Below, piece after piece: positions 1 through 12,544 of a stretch of 64,000 bases of DNA (its first letter is position 1; each line of letters begins with the position of its first letter). The notes below the pieces were generated by a model. The model had not been told where the DNA came from. It searched no databases and worked only from the letters and a program-made list of their open reading frames with translations. The position numbers and the translations under genes were made by a program. The stretch is from Diabrotica undecimpunctata (Eukaryota > Arthropoda > Insecta > Coleoptera > Chrysomelidae), in the NCBI RefSeq assembly GCF_040954645.1, contig NC_092803.1:124329961-124393960 (forward strand), in the 5' to 3' direction.

Positions 1-728
1 ACTCGACTAATTTAATATATCTTCATAATTTTTTATTAAATAATAATAGTTTTTATTACTTCTTTTTAGAAATTAATCTCATTCCCATACCGTCTTCACT
101 TGTTTCTAATATTATTAGCTAGTAATTGATAAAGTGTTCATAATTAAAGTATAATTTCTATATAAACATAATGACCACTGAACACTGTAACTGTATTGAA
201 TAACTGTTTTTAAGCTATAAAAATATTAAAAATACGCAATATATCCTAACACGCAAGTGATACTTTGATAAGTTATGCTCCCGGAATATTGTCTAGTAAA
301 AAGTAAATTCTTGCGTATTTTTATTTTATTTTGCAGAAAAATGGTAATTTGTATATTTCATTACTTAAAGCGGTATGTGATATCCGATAGACACTACTTT
401 TATATATGCCTATAGTACTAAAGGTTAGGCCAGTATAGACTTACAGAAAGAGCGTTTTATTTTATCATTGTGTTTGTGAGTTAGAAGTAGTTAGTTAAGT
501 ATACTTGGATCTTTCTCTTAAAGTGTCCTATCGTTACGGACGTTGTCAACCACCAAGACAATATAAATTTTATTTACCTGCTTCAACCCAATTACTCCAA
601 ATCAATTGGGCAGGTTTGCAAGCCAGGAAATTCTCCTCATCCTCAACCTCTCTTACCTTCAATTTTTCCCTGGAGTAAGTACTATTATCCTGCGTTCTGC
701 ATAATATGTGCAAAATATATGACTTTTT
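1..728. other. AT-rich sequence, no gene recognised
   Basis: No open frame, RNA gene or terminal repeat that I can name. The composition is AT-rich and like the other unannotated stretches of the window. Confidence 0.6.
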
Positions 729-894
729 GAAGTTATACTTCTATACGCGCGCTCCACGTTGGAAATTTGTACGGGAGTGAATCGGTGAAATCATTATGTA
801 TGTAAGATAATGAGTAAGAGAGAGACACAAGATATATTTTCTCTCTCTTCCTCTCTCGAGAATAAAAGTGTTCCTTTTGTATATATATGTATAT

Positions 895-1000
<106 letters not shown>

Positions 1001-1529
1001 ATATTTATTAATATTATTATTTATGTAATATGTTTTGTATTATTTATTAAATGTTTATATGTAATTATTTTAGGCTTTTGTATTTTAAAATATTAATCTT
1101 AATAAATCACTGTATGACCGAGAACTGTCAATTTTAAAATACGTTTGTGTCATGTCTAATTGGCAAATATTTTAAGTGTTTGGTTCATACGCTGGTGTAT
1201 GTGAGTTCGAATCCCAATATGAATTTCCTTTTTTATTTTTGAAATATTTAAAAACCCACGTTAATTTTATTAAATATATGTAATATACGCAAAAATGATA
1301 AATTTTAAAATAAAATGAAAATTTACAACATAATCCGAGTTGTTGGTTTTTGAAGTTATACTTCTAGACGCACGTTGCTCGTTAGGCATGTTAAATTATA
1401 AATTAAAACTTGTAAATATCTCAAGAAAGTTCAAATGTGTACTTATATACACAACAAACAACAATTAAATATTGTATTTATCAATGTCAGATAAATTGAC
1501 AGTTGTATCACCAAACAATATTTTTTTTA

Positions 1530-1729
1530 TTAATATTGTTATCATGATAAATTAAACATATGCGTAAGTAAGTTACGTATATTGTCATTTTTAAATACTT
1601 ATGAATATTTCATTTTAATTAAATTTGTATTAATATTATTATCATGGTAAATTAAACATATGGGTAAGTAAGTTATGTATACCTATTGTCATTTTTAAAT
1701 ACCGATGAATATTATTTATTAAATATATT
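1530..1729. repeat. Two tandem copies of a ~100-bp unit
   Basis: The block TTAATATTgTTATCATGATA through TTTTTAAATACTTATGAATA at 1530-1629 is repeated with a few substitutions at 1630-1729. A third, more diverged copy of its ACATATGCGTAAGTAAGTTA part occurs at about 2358-2440. Confidence 0.8.
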
Positions 1730-1945
1730 AGCATTTTTAGAGTTGGAAACATTTGTTATTATTTCCACTGATTAATTATTTTATTTTTAATTATTAGCGT
1801 ACTTATTTATATAAAATGGTATATTAAATTAATATTAAGTATATTGTTTCTTTTGTAAACAACTGACCTTAATTTGTTTTATTGGAATCTTAGGTTAGAG
1901 TTTTAAAATTTTCGAACTATAATCGTAATACGCATCGCCTAATTA

Positions 1946-2025
1946 GCCGTGATCGTCTAGTGGACTAGTTGTTCGGATCCCACGTTGTGGCCGTGGTAAC
2001 CCAGGTTCGAATTCTGGTCACGGCA
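1946..2025 (+). tRNA. tRNA-His(GTG)-like gene with enlarged D arm
   Basis: The acceptor halves GCCGTGA and TCACGGC pair over all 7 bases and are followed by A as discriminator. The anticodon stem CCACG/CGTGG encloses the loop TTGTGGC (anticodon GTG), as in animal tRNA-His. The T arm CCAGG-TTCGAAT-TCTGG is good and includes the B box. The D arm is abnormal: after the A-box-like TCTAGTGG it is about 8 nt longer than in normal tRNA-His, giving 79 nt before the discriminator. It sits inside a repeat element. Either a tRNA pseudogene carried by the element or a variant gene; the other three arms are undamaged. Confidence 0.65.
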
Positions 2026-2762
2026 ATGTGCTAACATGTCACGGTGAGGCAATTTTTTGTTTTTATTTTGTTAAAAAATATTTAAAAATAATAATTACTG
2101 TGTTTAAAACAATAAAATGTATTTTGAACAAATTTTTACAAACAGGTGTAGATAAAAAATACTCTAACCCGCTCCAAAAAAAATTTGTTTTGAAAAAATT
2201 ATTGTTGGAAACGGAAAATTCGATAATAGGGTAGGATTAAAAATGATACTTATGTTTATCTATATAAAAATAACGATTTTACAAATTTTTAATGGAGTTT
2301 AGAATAAAAATTTTCAGCGATTTATTGCTCAGTTTTTGAAGTTATATGCGTATATTAAACATATGCGTTAGTAAGTTATGTATATTTTCATTGTTAAATA
2401 CTTATGACTATTGCATTTTAATTTGTATTGTATTATTATATTGAATTATGTTCCAGTAAATTGTATTGTATTTTTATATTAATAACAAAATAAACAATGA
2501 ATTTTACTGCAGAATATGTGTAAAAAAATTTTTTTGCATTTAACTCCTTTCATACATATATAAAAATATATTTTGATGAAATCCTCCTATTACAAGTCAA
2601 ATGTTGTTTATATACAGCAAACGATGCACCATATACCTATATACCTAATTATGTTTCTCTTTCTGCTCTCTCTTACCTATAACATTACATATGTAATGAT
2701 TGTGCAGATTGACTCCCATAAAAATGTGTAACGAACGCGTGTATAGAAGTATAACTTCTACC

Positions 2763-2782
2763 GGCAGTCCTACTGGACTGCC
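2763..2782. repeat. Short perfect hairpin next to a T tract
   Basis: GGCAGTCC-TACT-GGACTGCC is an 8-bp perfect stem with a 4-nt loop, followed 6 nt later by a run of T. It lies just outside the right inverted repeat of the 729-2759 element. No function is assigned. Confidence 0.6.
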
Positions 2783-3016
2783 ACACCCGTTTTTTTTACC
2801 ACTAACGTGATAAAGATTTTGGAGACATAAGTTGTACCTACATAGTTTTAATTGGTATCAGCCCGAATGACTAAAGAGGTAAGGACACCAAAAGAACAGT
2901 TATATTGTTCTATTGAGACCGATTTAAACGAGTAATTAGTACTCCAACGCCACATATATTTGGCTTTTAATTAAACAGAGCAAAATGAAGCTTTTGCCCC
3001 AAAAGTTTGACATGTT

Positions 3017-3020
<4 letters not shown>

Positions 3021-3061
<41 letters not shown>
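3021..3061. repeat. (TA)n microsatellite, left flank of the LTR element
   Basis: A pure TA run that ends directly at the LTR start. Together with 11548-11640 it is the split target tract of the retrotransposon insertion. Confidence 0.95.
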
Positions 3062-3065
<4 letters not shown>

Positions 3066-4474
3066 ATGATGTGTTTTTTGTTTGAATAATGAGCAATGAG
3101 TATTTTTAATAATATAGGGTTTTTATCGCGGTTCTCAAAGAATTAGCTTGTAAGTACTTTTTTAAATTATCTTTATTATAACTATTATGAAACACACATA
3201 TATATCTAACCTAGTCAATGTAAATTTAAAATAAACTATCTTTAAATTGATGTTCTTATAAAACTAATTAAATTCTATAGACAATCTAAAATTTAAACAA
3301 ACTATCTTCAAAATTGAAATTGTTATGACACTAACTAAATTATATTAACAAAATTTTGTACCTTTCTTTCACTGAATGCCTAAATGAACTGTTTTCCACT
3401 ATATATATTCTAATCACCACTGAAAGTCTTCGTACTTCGGTTATCCTTGTTTTTGTGAAATTTCTTTTTGCAATTATCAGCTTCTACCAATTTAAGATAT
3501 AGTTTTCTTCACCAGCATGTATACACCACCAACCAAACCAGCAAACAGCATTTATATTTATTCTTCTTTTCAATATACCAATATCCAATTATTATAAGTT
3601 GATTTATACTAATCTCCAAACATAATATAATTTAATTTCTTCCAATATACCTTTTTTTATCTTCAATAATTATTTGTGTATAATTATAAATGTGCATTAA
3701 ATTATATGCATAATTTTTAATCTTCATTTAACTCACTATATTAAACATTTTGACTATTTGTACTTGATTCACTGACTCCAACTAACTTTCATAATAAACT
3801 GCTTGACTTCTGACTAAAAACTTCCAAAACTTCTGAACAATTGACTTCACTAAGTAAATGTATCTATCTTCTAACTAACTTTCATGATAAAACTGCTAAA
3901 AACTGCCATCTTGAATCCAAATCACGGGTATTTATATGTTTCTGGATTTCTAGAACCATCTCGTAAGATATCATGTTCCAATTTGTTCTATCAAATACTT
4001 GTCTGAATTTTCTGGAACAAACCATTTCGCAAACATGGCCATCTCCGGAGATCCAGAGAATTCCATTCTTTTCTATTAATAATTTTGTTTACATTTAGGC
4101 TTTTCAGATCAGAATATATAATTAAATTAGTAACTAACACTCTAATTTAATAAAATACACATTTCAAACAATATATTATTATAATAACCCCACTTATATT
4201 CGTATTATGATTCTTAATTTGACACTTGGAGTATGTATAGTTGGTTGCCTAGGCACATGGCTCACTTAAATCTATTATTTTACAATTTATTATATTTTTC
4301 TATTATATTTTTACAATTATTATATGCTAATTTCTTAAAATGCCCTCACATAAATATATTTTTATAAAATTCTCTAGTATATAACTTATTTAAAAATAAT
4401 CAAATACTTTTTAATATCTAATATTATGTAGTATATAACTTATAAATTATTTTCTATAAACCCCAATCGTCACA
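3062..4474 (-). repeat. 3' LTR of Ty3/gypsy copy 1
   Basis: Direct repeat of 10135-11547, same length and same TG..CA termini. It contains the same TATA-like TATAAATA (complement of 3929-3936). Position downstream of pol on the minus strand makes it the 3' LTR. Confidence 0.95.
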
Positions 4475-5035
4475 ATACCCCAAAAATAATATTTAAAATA
4501 AATAATTTACTTATTATTTTTTTAAATATTAATTTTCTCATACCTTATTAAATTTAATAAATTAATAATTCAATTTTTTTTTTATTTAAAATGTGTTAAA
4601 TACATCCCTGTTCGCTGTCTATATCAAAGCATAGAACAACGGATCACAGTTCGGCTATTCTATGGTCAAACTGGCATGTCAAATGAAACAATGGATGCGA
4701 TATCAGAGAATAAAATATAACCTTAATTAAAAATATAATCTATATTGTGTTCTGTTTATTTATAGACAAAATCTAGGAATTAATTCCATTCAAAATAACT
4801 TTCATCAATATAAATTGGTAAGTTTTACACTTTTTATAAAGACATTTACACAATCAATTCTGTATCTAACCCCAAATTATGATTTTTAGGGTACAAATTA
4901 ATTTCCATATATACAAAATTCAACAAGTATGATGTCAAATTTATTCACAACAAAGAAATCTACCATCTATCTATGAAATGGATCTATCAGTAAGTTATTA
5001 GTGTTATTATATTTGTGTTAAAGGTATAGAAATCA
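4475..5035 (-). other. 3' untranslated region of the LTR element
   Basis: Between the pol stop and the 3' LTR there is no long frame and no env-like sequence. Next to the LTR the element strand reads TTTTTGGGGTAT, so the polypurine tract, if this is it, is very short. Confidence 0.6.
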
Positions 5036-8000
5036 TTATTCAATCTCTTCATGATATTGAAAAATGTCGTTGATATGAAATATGCCTCTTAGTCTGTTCT
5101 CTGCATCTATTAACATATAACTATTTAGTCCATTCTGATTTTCAATTGTATATGGACCTTCAAACATTGGTTGTAATTTCTTACAACGGTTTTCTTTAAC
5201 ATTACTTTTTCTAAGTGAACGAATTAACACTAGGTCTCCTTTTTGAAATGTGATTGGTTTTTTTATATTTCGATTTTGTCTTCTGATATATTTTTCAGCT
5301 TTCCTCCTAATTCGGTTATTCACTTTCTGCATTACTTGTTCTAACATATCCTGATTATATTCACTAATCCACTTTCTGTTTCCTATATGGCCAAACATTA
5401 AATATTCTGGTACTTCCTCTGTATTCAAATTATGTGTATTATTTAAAAAATACTCTACTTGTGGTATATGTTGCTGCCAAGTTTCGTGTTGATTTTGGCA
5501 CAGTATCCTTAAATATTTTATAACTTCTTTAATATATCTTTCTGCAGGATTTGCCTGAGGATGTCTGATACTTGTAAAATGAATGTTGATTCCCTTTTTC
5601 TCACAAAATGCCCGAAATTTTTGGTTGTTAAAATATGTAGCATTATCTATTATGCAATTTCTAAATGGTCCTATTTCTTCGAAAAATTGATTAATATATA
5701 ATTTTAATGTTTTAACATTTGTTCTAGAGCAGGGATATAGTTTAATAAATTTTGTATATAAATCAACTATCACTAGTATATGCTTTTTTCCTGTTGGACT
5801 GAGAACTAAATTTGAAATAAAATCCATGGAAACTGTATTTAGTTTTTCATATACAACATTAGATTTATATGTGTTCTGGTTTTTGAAATTCTTTTCTTTG
5901 TTTAGTTGACATATTGGGCATTGGGTAGTAATTTCTTTTGCTATACTTATGTCATTCTTTGCAAAATAATTGTCCCTAAATAGCATCCATAGCTTTCTTG
6001 AACCAATATGCATATAATTGTTATGTAAATTTTTCAATATTTTCTTTGCTAAAGTTCTAGTTATTACATATACTTCTATGCCATTTATTATTTTATAATA
6101 TACCCCATCTTTCCTAAGGACTTTTTGTTTTTCACTCAAATTGATCTGATCTCTTATAATTTCTTCTTTAGAATATAATCCAGTATTTTCTACTAATTGA
6201 TTTAATCCAATTTTTATTGTTCGCTGCCCTTTTTGTGGTGTATTTTCTAACCTTGATAAAGCATCTGCCACTATATTGGATTTTCCAGAAATGTATTTGA
6301 TTTCAAATGAGTATTCACTCAATATTAGACTCCACCTATGTATTCTACTGTTTCCATATTTGTTATTTAATATAGACGTTAAAGCTTGGTGATCTGTTTC
6401 TATTGTAAATTCATTACCCAACAAATAAAATCTTAATTTTGTGACACAGTGTATTATACTTGCTAGTTCTAATTCTGAAACTGAGTAACCCTTTTCATGT
6501 GGCTTTGTAATTCTTGAAATGAATTGTATTGGGTATTCGACCCCATCATGTATTTGCAATAATACCCCTGATAATCTCTCTATTGATGCATCTGTTCTTA
6601 ATATGAATGGCTGTGTGTAGTCAGGATAGTATATTTTCAAATTTGACAGAAAAATGTTTTTAATTTCTTGGAATGCTAGTTCTCTTCTCTGATCCCATCT
6701 CCATTTTACACCTTTTCTCAGTAGTTCAAGTAATGGAATTTCTTTTATACTTAGATCTGGTATCATCCTTTTATAATAATTAATTATTCCAATAAATCCT
6801 CTTAAAGTTCTTAAATTGTGTGGTGTTTTATATTCCTGAATGACTTGTGTCCGTTCTGGATCCATTTCGATTCCCTTAGTGTTAAGTTTATAACCTAGAT
6901 ATATGACTTCTTTTTGAAAAAATGTACATTTTTCTTGATTTATTTTTAGTCCAACTTTGTCTAATCTATTTATTATAATTTTTAGGTGTTTCTCATGATC
7001 TTCAGCCGTTTTAGAAAAAATTAATATATCATCAATGTAGTGAATTACAAAATGTTCATATTGATCCAAAATATCATGAAGACATCTACATAGAGCACTG
7101 CAAGATGATTGAAGTCCAAATGGTACTACTTTGAATTGATATACTACTCCATCTATCTGAAATCCTGTATACTGTCTACTTTTTCTTTCTAGAGGTATTA
7201 ACCAGAAACTATGCTGTAAATCGATTTTAGTGAAAAATGACATTCCTGTAATTCTTCCTAATATTCCATCTATACTCATTGGTGCTTCAAATTGCTTTTC
7301 AGTAATCTTGTTAATATTCCTTGCATCCAAACATAACCTGATTTCACCTGATCTTTTTCGTACTACTACTATGGGGTTAATAAAACGTGTGTCTGCCTTC
7401 TCAATGATCCCATCTTCTAACATCTTATTAATTGTTTTGTTTACTTCTTCTCTGTATTTATATGGTATTGGGTATGATTTTGTTTTAAAATCTTTTTCCT
7501 CCTTAACTCTTATACTATGGATATAATTCTGTGCAATTCTATTTTCTTTATTGACAAGTCCCTTGTGTTGCTGCAATATGGAAATGACTATTGATTTATA
7601 TTCTTCAGGGCAATTTAAAACTTTTATCATATCTTCTTCTTTACAAATAAAATTATTCTTCATTATGTACTCATTATTCCTTGCTTCCAATTTTACACAC
7701 TCCGCCTCGTAGGCATCCATCTGCTTAAAATTTCCATTCCTTAAATATTCACTACAATAATTATTCTTTACATTCTTTTTGGACATTTCCCTATCATCAA
7801 AATACATTTCTTCTTCATAAACATCATTATTTTCTTTTAATAATATCCTATCAACTCTTATTCCTTCTTCCACCTCATCTTTCTGCATAAATTTAATTAT
7901 TTGCCCTTCCAAAGTTACCATTTTTTCTTCAAAATCTATCTTTACTTTCTTCTTTTCCAATTTATCATTTCCCATTAATATATCAACACATAAATCCTTG

Positions 8001-8344
8001 ACAATAAATCCTTGCATATTAATTTCTTTATTAAGAATATTAATTTTAAAATTGGCTAGTTTATCAATTTCACCCAACTTCTTATTATTTGCACCAACAA
8101 TTTTAATTTTTGGAATCTTTATTATATCTGATAATTTTAATGTATTAAAAATAAAATTCTCCGAGACTAAAGTACTTTCTGAACCAGTATCTATCATAAT
8201 CTTAATCATTTTATTTTTGGCCAAAGCATTTATATAAATTAAATTAATAGATTCAATAATTTTATCTTCATCTAAAGAAATAAATTCAGAAGGTTTTTCA
8301 TAATAGCAATGGCCTAACTTGTAATTCAGAAAGTTTACTGCACA
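5036..8344 (-). CDS. pol: Pol polyprotein (protease, RT, RNase H, integrase), Ty3/gypsy
   Basis: Makes the enzymes for retrotransposition. The frame is -1 to gag, so I place its start at the frameshift site rather than at the internal TTG at 8224. Residues below are counted from that TTG (1062 aa). Aspartic protease DTG is at 12-14. RT has LCLDARN near 297 and the catalytic YIDD at 396-399. RNase H has D545, E584, D611 and D654 (ADALSR). The integrase zinc finger is H734-x4-H739-x29-C769-x2-C772, and the catalytic triad is D801, D860, E895. GPY/F (FEGPYTI) lies near 1021. There is no chromodomain and no stop inside. About 40 further codons upstream link it to the shift site. All catalytic residues are present, so the protein looks functional. 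Confidence 0.95.
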   Translation of the reverse strand, partial: CAVNFLNYKLGHCYYEKPSEFISLDEDKIIESINLIYINALAKNKMIKIMIDTGSESTLVSENFIFNTLKLSDIIKIPKIKIVGANNKKLGEIDKLANFKINILNKEINMQGFIVKDLCVDILMGNDKLEKKKVKIDFEEKMVTLEGQIIKFMQKDEVEEGIRVDRILLKENNDVYEEEMYFDDREMSKKNVKNNYCSEYLRNGNFKQMDAYEAECVKLEARNNEYIMKNNFICKEEDMIKVLNCPEEYKSIVISILQQHKGLVNKENRIAQNYIHSIRVKEEKDFKTKSYPIPYKYREEVNKTINKMLEDGIIEKADTRFINPIVVVRKRSGEIRLCLDARNINKITEKQFEAPMSIDGILGRITGMSFFTKIDLQHSFWLIPLERKSRQYTGFQIDGVVYQFKVVPFGLQSSCSALCRCLHDILDQYEHFVIHYIDDILIFSKTAEDHEKHLKIIINRLDKVGLKINQEKCTFFQKEVIYLGYKLNTKGIEMDPERTQVIQEYKTPHNLRTLRGFIGIINYYKRMIPDLSIKEIPLLELLRKGVKWRWDQRRELAFQEIKNIFLSNLKIYYPDYTQPFILRTDASIERLSGVLLQIHDGVEYPIQFISRITKPHEKGYSVSELELASIIHCVTKLRFYLLGNEFTIETDHQALTSILNNKYGNSRIHRWSLILSEYSFEIKYISGKSNIVADALSRLENTPQKGQRTIKIGLNQLVENTGLYSKEEIIRDQINLSEKQKVLRKDGVYYKIINGIEVYVITRTLAKKILKNLHNNYMHIGSRKLWMLFRDNYFAKNDISIAKEITTQCPICQLNKEKNFKNQNTYKSNVVYEKLNTVSMDFISNLVLSPTGKKHILVIVDLYTKFIKLYPCSRTNVKTLKLYINQFFEEIGPFRNCIIDNATYFNNQKFRAFCEKKGINIHFTSIRHPQANPAERYIKEVIKYLRILCQNQHETWQQHIPQVEYFLNNTHNLNTEEVPEYLMFGHIGNRKWISEYNQDMLEQVMQKVNNRIRRKAEKYIRRQNRNIKKPITFQKGDLVLIRSLRKSNVKENRCKKLQPMFEGPYTIENQNGLNSYMLIDAENRLRGIFHINDIFQYHEEIE

Positions 8345-9990
8345 AAATTTTGATTATTAGAATTGTCAGATTGTATCTGACCACTTGGATCTGATGTACT
8401 ATGTCTTTCCCTACTATGACTTCTACTCACATTTTCTTGCCTTGTACGATTTCGTTCCCTGTCTTCGCAGCTCCTATTCCTTCGAACACAATTTACCTGT
8501 CTGTTATAGTTAGGTCGCTCTGTATTTCTTCTATTGTTAAAATCTTGTCTATTATTATTAGTACTGTTATTAAAATGTTGTCTATTATAACTAGTATTGT
8601 TATTAAAATTCTGTCTATTTTGATTACTATTATTATTATTAAAATTTTGTAAACTATCAACATATCTATAATTATTATATGATTGTCTATATTGTTGATT
8701 ATCATTTCTATTATATTGAAAGTTATTATTGTTTTTTCTGTTATTATTATTACTTGTCATATTGCCTCTTTGTATTCTTTGAATAAAATTAATAAAACTA
8801 TCTATTGTTTGAATATTTTGTACAGTTACGGTTTGCACAACATCAGCATCAAAATGTCTAGATACATTTAAGACTGTTTCATCCTCTCTAAGTGGTGGTT
8901 CTAAATATTTTGCAACTGTTATCAATTTCAATGCATAATCTACCATATTTGATTTTAAATTTTGATTATACTTTCCAAAATATAGAATTTCTCTAAACTT
9001 TGCTTGCTCTAATTCACCCCAATAATAATTTAAAAATTTATTTTCAAATGTTTGAAAATTATCTAAATCATTCTCAATACTAGCAAACCAAGTTGCTGCA
9101 TTGTCATTTAATGTCACTCTAATATAATCTTTAATATCATTAATATTATTCACAAATTTTAATTTATGTTTTAAACTATTTATGTATACTCTAGGATGCA
9201 AATTTTTTATATTACCAGAGAATTTAATCCCAGTCTCATTTGTTAAATTTAAGTAAGGTCTCCCTATGTCTCTCATTTGTGAAATATCATCTATTCTCTG
9301 TTCCACATTTCTTATTTGATTACAATTTATTTGGATATTTTGTTGTATATCGTCTAATTTTTCTTCTGTGTTTCTCCTGTCTTCGTTAATTTTTACTTCT
9401 AAGTTACATTTCTGTAACTCTATTTTCTGTTCTATATCTATCTTATTATCTTGAATAATCCTCTTTACTTCTGTCCTCTCATTGTCTATCCTTTTCTTGT
9501 AGTCATTCCGTATACTTTTTATTTCATTTGCTACTTTTTTCTCTGCAGCTTCAAGTTTTTTATCCATTTGTTTTACAATTTTATTATTATTATCTTCTAT
9601 TTTCTTTTCTAATTTTCTATAATTCTCTTCCAATTTCTGTTCCATTTTTTTCATGTCTTCTTTGACTTCTTTTGAATTCTCTTCCAATTTTTTTATGTCT
9701 TCTTTGATTTCTTTTGAATTCTCTTCCATTTTTTTCATATTCTCTTCCATTTTCTGTTCCATTTTTTTCATGTCTTCTTTGATTTCTTTTGAATTCTCTT
9801 CCATTGTCGTGTTCATCTGCATCATTAATGACATCAAAGCTGCCATATTGACATTTTCCTCTCTTTCTGGATTCATTTCTGCAGTATCTTGTGGAACTTG
9901 AACTAAACTCTCCTCTTGTATAGGTTGTGTTTCTACTTCCACATCTTCTTCATTCTTTTTGCTTCTTGTACTTTTCTTTCCTTGAGACAT
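8335..9990 (-). CDS. gag: Gag, coiled-coil and Asn-rich, without zinc knuckle
   Basis: 551 aa; ATG at 9988-9990 follows a leader that also occurs in the second copy. Gag forms the retrotransposon particle. Residues ~1-45 are acidic and charged. About 45-235 is a long predicted coiled coil with near-repeats of EENSKEIKEDMKKMEQK. A retrotransposon-gag-like core follows (~245-410, with TWFASIENDLDNF and the YWGELEQAKFREILYFGKY region). The tail is Asn-rich (repeats of NRQNFNNN, ~425-500) and ends in an Arg/Ser-rich segment. No CCHC zinc knuckle is visible; the basic N/R-rich tail may bind RNA instead (inference). Compared with the second copy it has about 25 extra residues in the coiled coil and fewer Asn-rich repeats. 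Confidence 0.92.
   Translation of the reverse strand: MSQGKKSTRSKKNEEDVEVETQPIQEESLVQVPQDTAEMNPEREENVNMAALMSLMMQMNTTMEENSKEIKEDMKKMEQKMEENMKKMEENSKEIKEDIKKLEENSKEVKEDMKKMEQKLEENYRKLEKKIEDNNNKIVKQMDKKLEAAEKKVANEIKSIRNDYKKRIDNERTEVKRIIQDNKIDIEQKIELQKCNLEVKINEDRRNTEEKLDDIQQNIQINCNQIRNVEQRIDDISQMRDIGRPYLNLTNETGIKFSGNIKNLHPRVYINSLKHKLKFVNNINDIKDYIRVTLNDNAATWFASIENDLDNFQTFENKFLNYYWGELEQAKFREILYFGKYNQNLKSNMVDYALKLITVAKYLEPPLREDETVLNVSRHFDADVVQTVTVQNIQTIDSFINFIQRIQRGNMTSNNNNRKNNNNFQYNRNDNQQYRQSYNNYRYVDSLQNFNNNNSNQNRQNFNNNTSYNRQHFNNSTNNNRQDFNNRRNTERPNYNRQVNCVRRNRSCEDRERNRTRQENVSRSHSRERHSTSDPSGQIQSDNSNNQNFVQ
8344..8350 (-). promoter_or_regulatory. Candidate -1 ribosomal frameshift site A AAT TTT
   Basis: Read in the gag frame on the minus strand, the last codons are CAA AAT TTT GTG CAG TAA. 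This gives the heptamer A AAT TTT, which fits the X XXY YYZ rule, 7 nt before the gag stop codon. Slipping -1 enters the open pol frame directly. The same heptamer is at the same place in the second copy. I saw no strong downstream stem-loop or pseudoknot by eye. Confidence 0.65.
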
Positions 9991-10134
9991 TTTGAGACTT
10001 TACTTGTTCAAATATAATTAAAAATAAAATCTATAATTTTTCCTTTCTACTGATAATTAATTTAATTATATGAGAGCACTTATCTTTCCAAACTAATTCT
10101 TTTAAATAGAGAGCCACCGCGTTGGGCGCCAAAT
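9991..10134 (-). promoter_or_regulatory. Leader and tRNA-Lys primer-binding site of copy 1
   Basis: Three bases after the 5' LTR the element strand has TGGCGCCCAACG (complement of 10120-10131), matching 12 bases of the 3' end of insect tRNA-Lys(CUU) plus CCA. The next six bases match only in part. The rest is a short untranslated leader to the gag ATG. Confidence 0.85.
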
Positions 10135-11910
<1,776 letters not shown>

Positions 11911-12544
11911 CATTTCGAACATTTAATTTAAAATAATTGTTATGCATAATTTGGTAACTTTAAAGTACATTATGAATTAAATCACTAGTTGTAATTTAGT
12001 TGAATTTAAATTAAAAAAAATTGTTTTTGTACCTTAAAAAAAATATTTTAGTTTAAAATGTAATGTCGTTAAATAGATAATTATATTCGCCTTCAAATGA
12101 GCTGTCGCATTATACCAATTTCTATTTAAGAAAATTAACGGTTATGTCACTACACTCACGCCGGTAACGTCATCCCTACTCCATGTACGTTATAAGATGG
12201 GTATTTTATAACAAAAATCGACCTGTTTCGGGATTTCCCTCAAAACTCGACGGTTCTCGAAATAATGATAATATTCCATAATTTAGCCTTTCACTGTATA
12301 TATATACAACCAAAGTCATATGGAGTCATCTGGTATTTCTTATTATTTCAAGAAAATTTAAAAAAAAAAACAACATACGAAGTCAGAGAATATTTATTTT
12401 AATCACCAATAAATAAAAATTAAAGAAAACGGTAAACTCTTGAAACAATAAACTGAAACCACTTGTTTTAAGGTTAATAACATTATAATCTTCAATGTGA
12501 AACGACTAATGTTTAAGTTGTTTTTATTTATTTGGGTTTTTTTA
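11911..12544. other. No gene recognised
   Basis: AT-rich, no frame or repeat that I can name. Confidence 0.5.

Noticed and set aside
1150..1230. GAGTTCGAATCCC, a B-box-like match
   Set aside because: No matching A box, acceptor stem or anticodon arm could be built around it.
2763..2797. Hairpin plus T run resembling a bacterial terminator
   Set aside because: The context is an animal genome and the hairpin is next to an inverted-repeat element; no gene upstream needs it.
4475..5035. Possible env gene of the LTR element
   Set aside because: Only about 560 bp with no frame of useful length, no signal peptide or membrane segment.
7230..8237. Plus-strand frames opposite pol
   Set aside because: Antisense shadows of the retrotransposon coding sequence with hydrophobic, biased composition; the same shadows recur on the other strand at 61991-62998.
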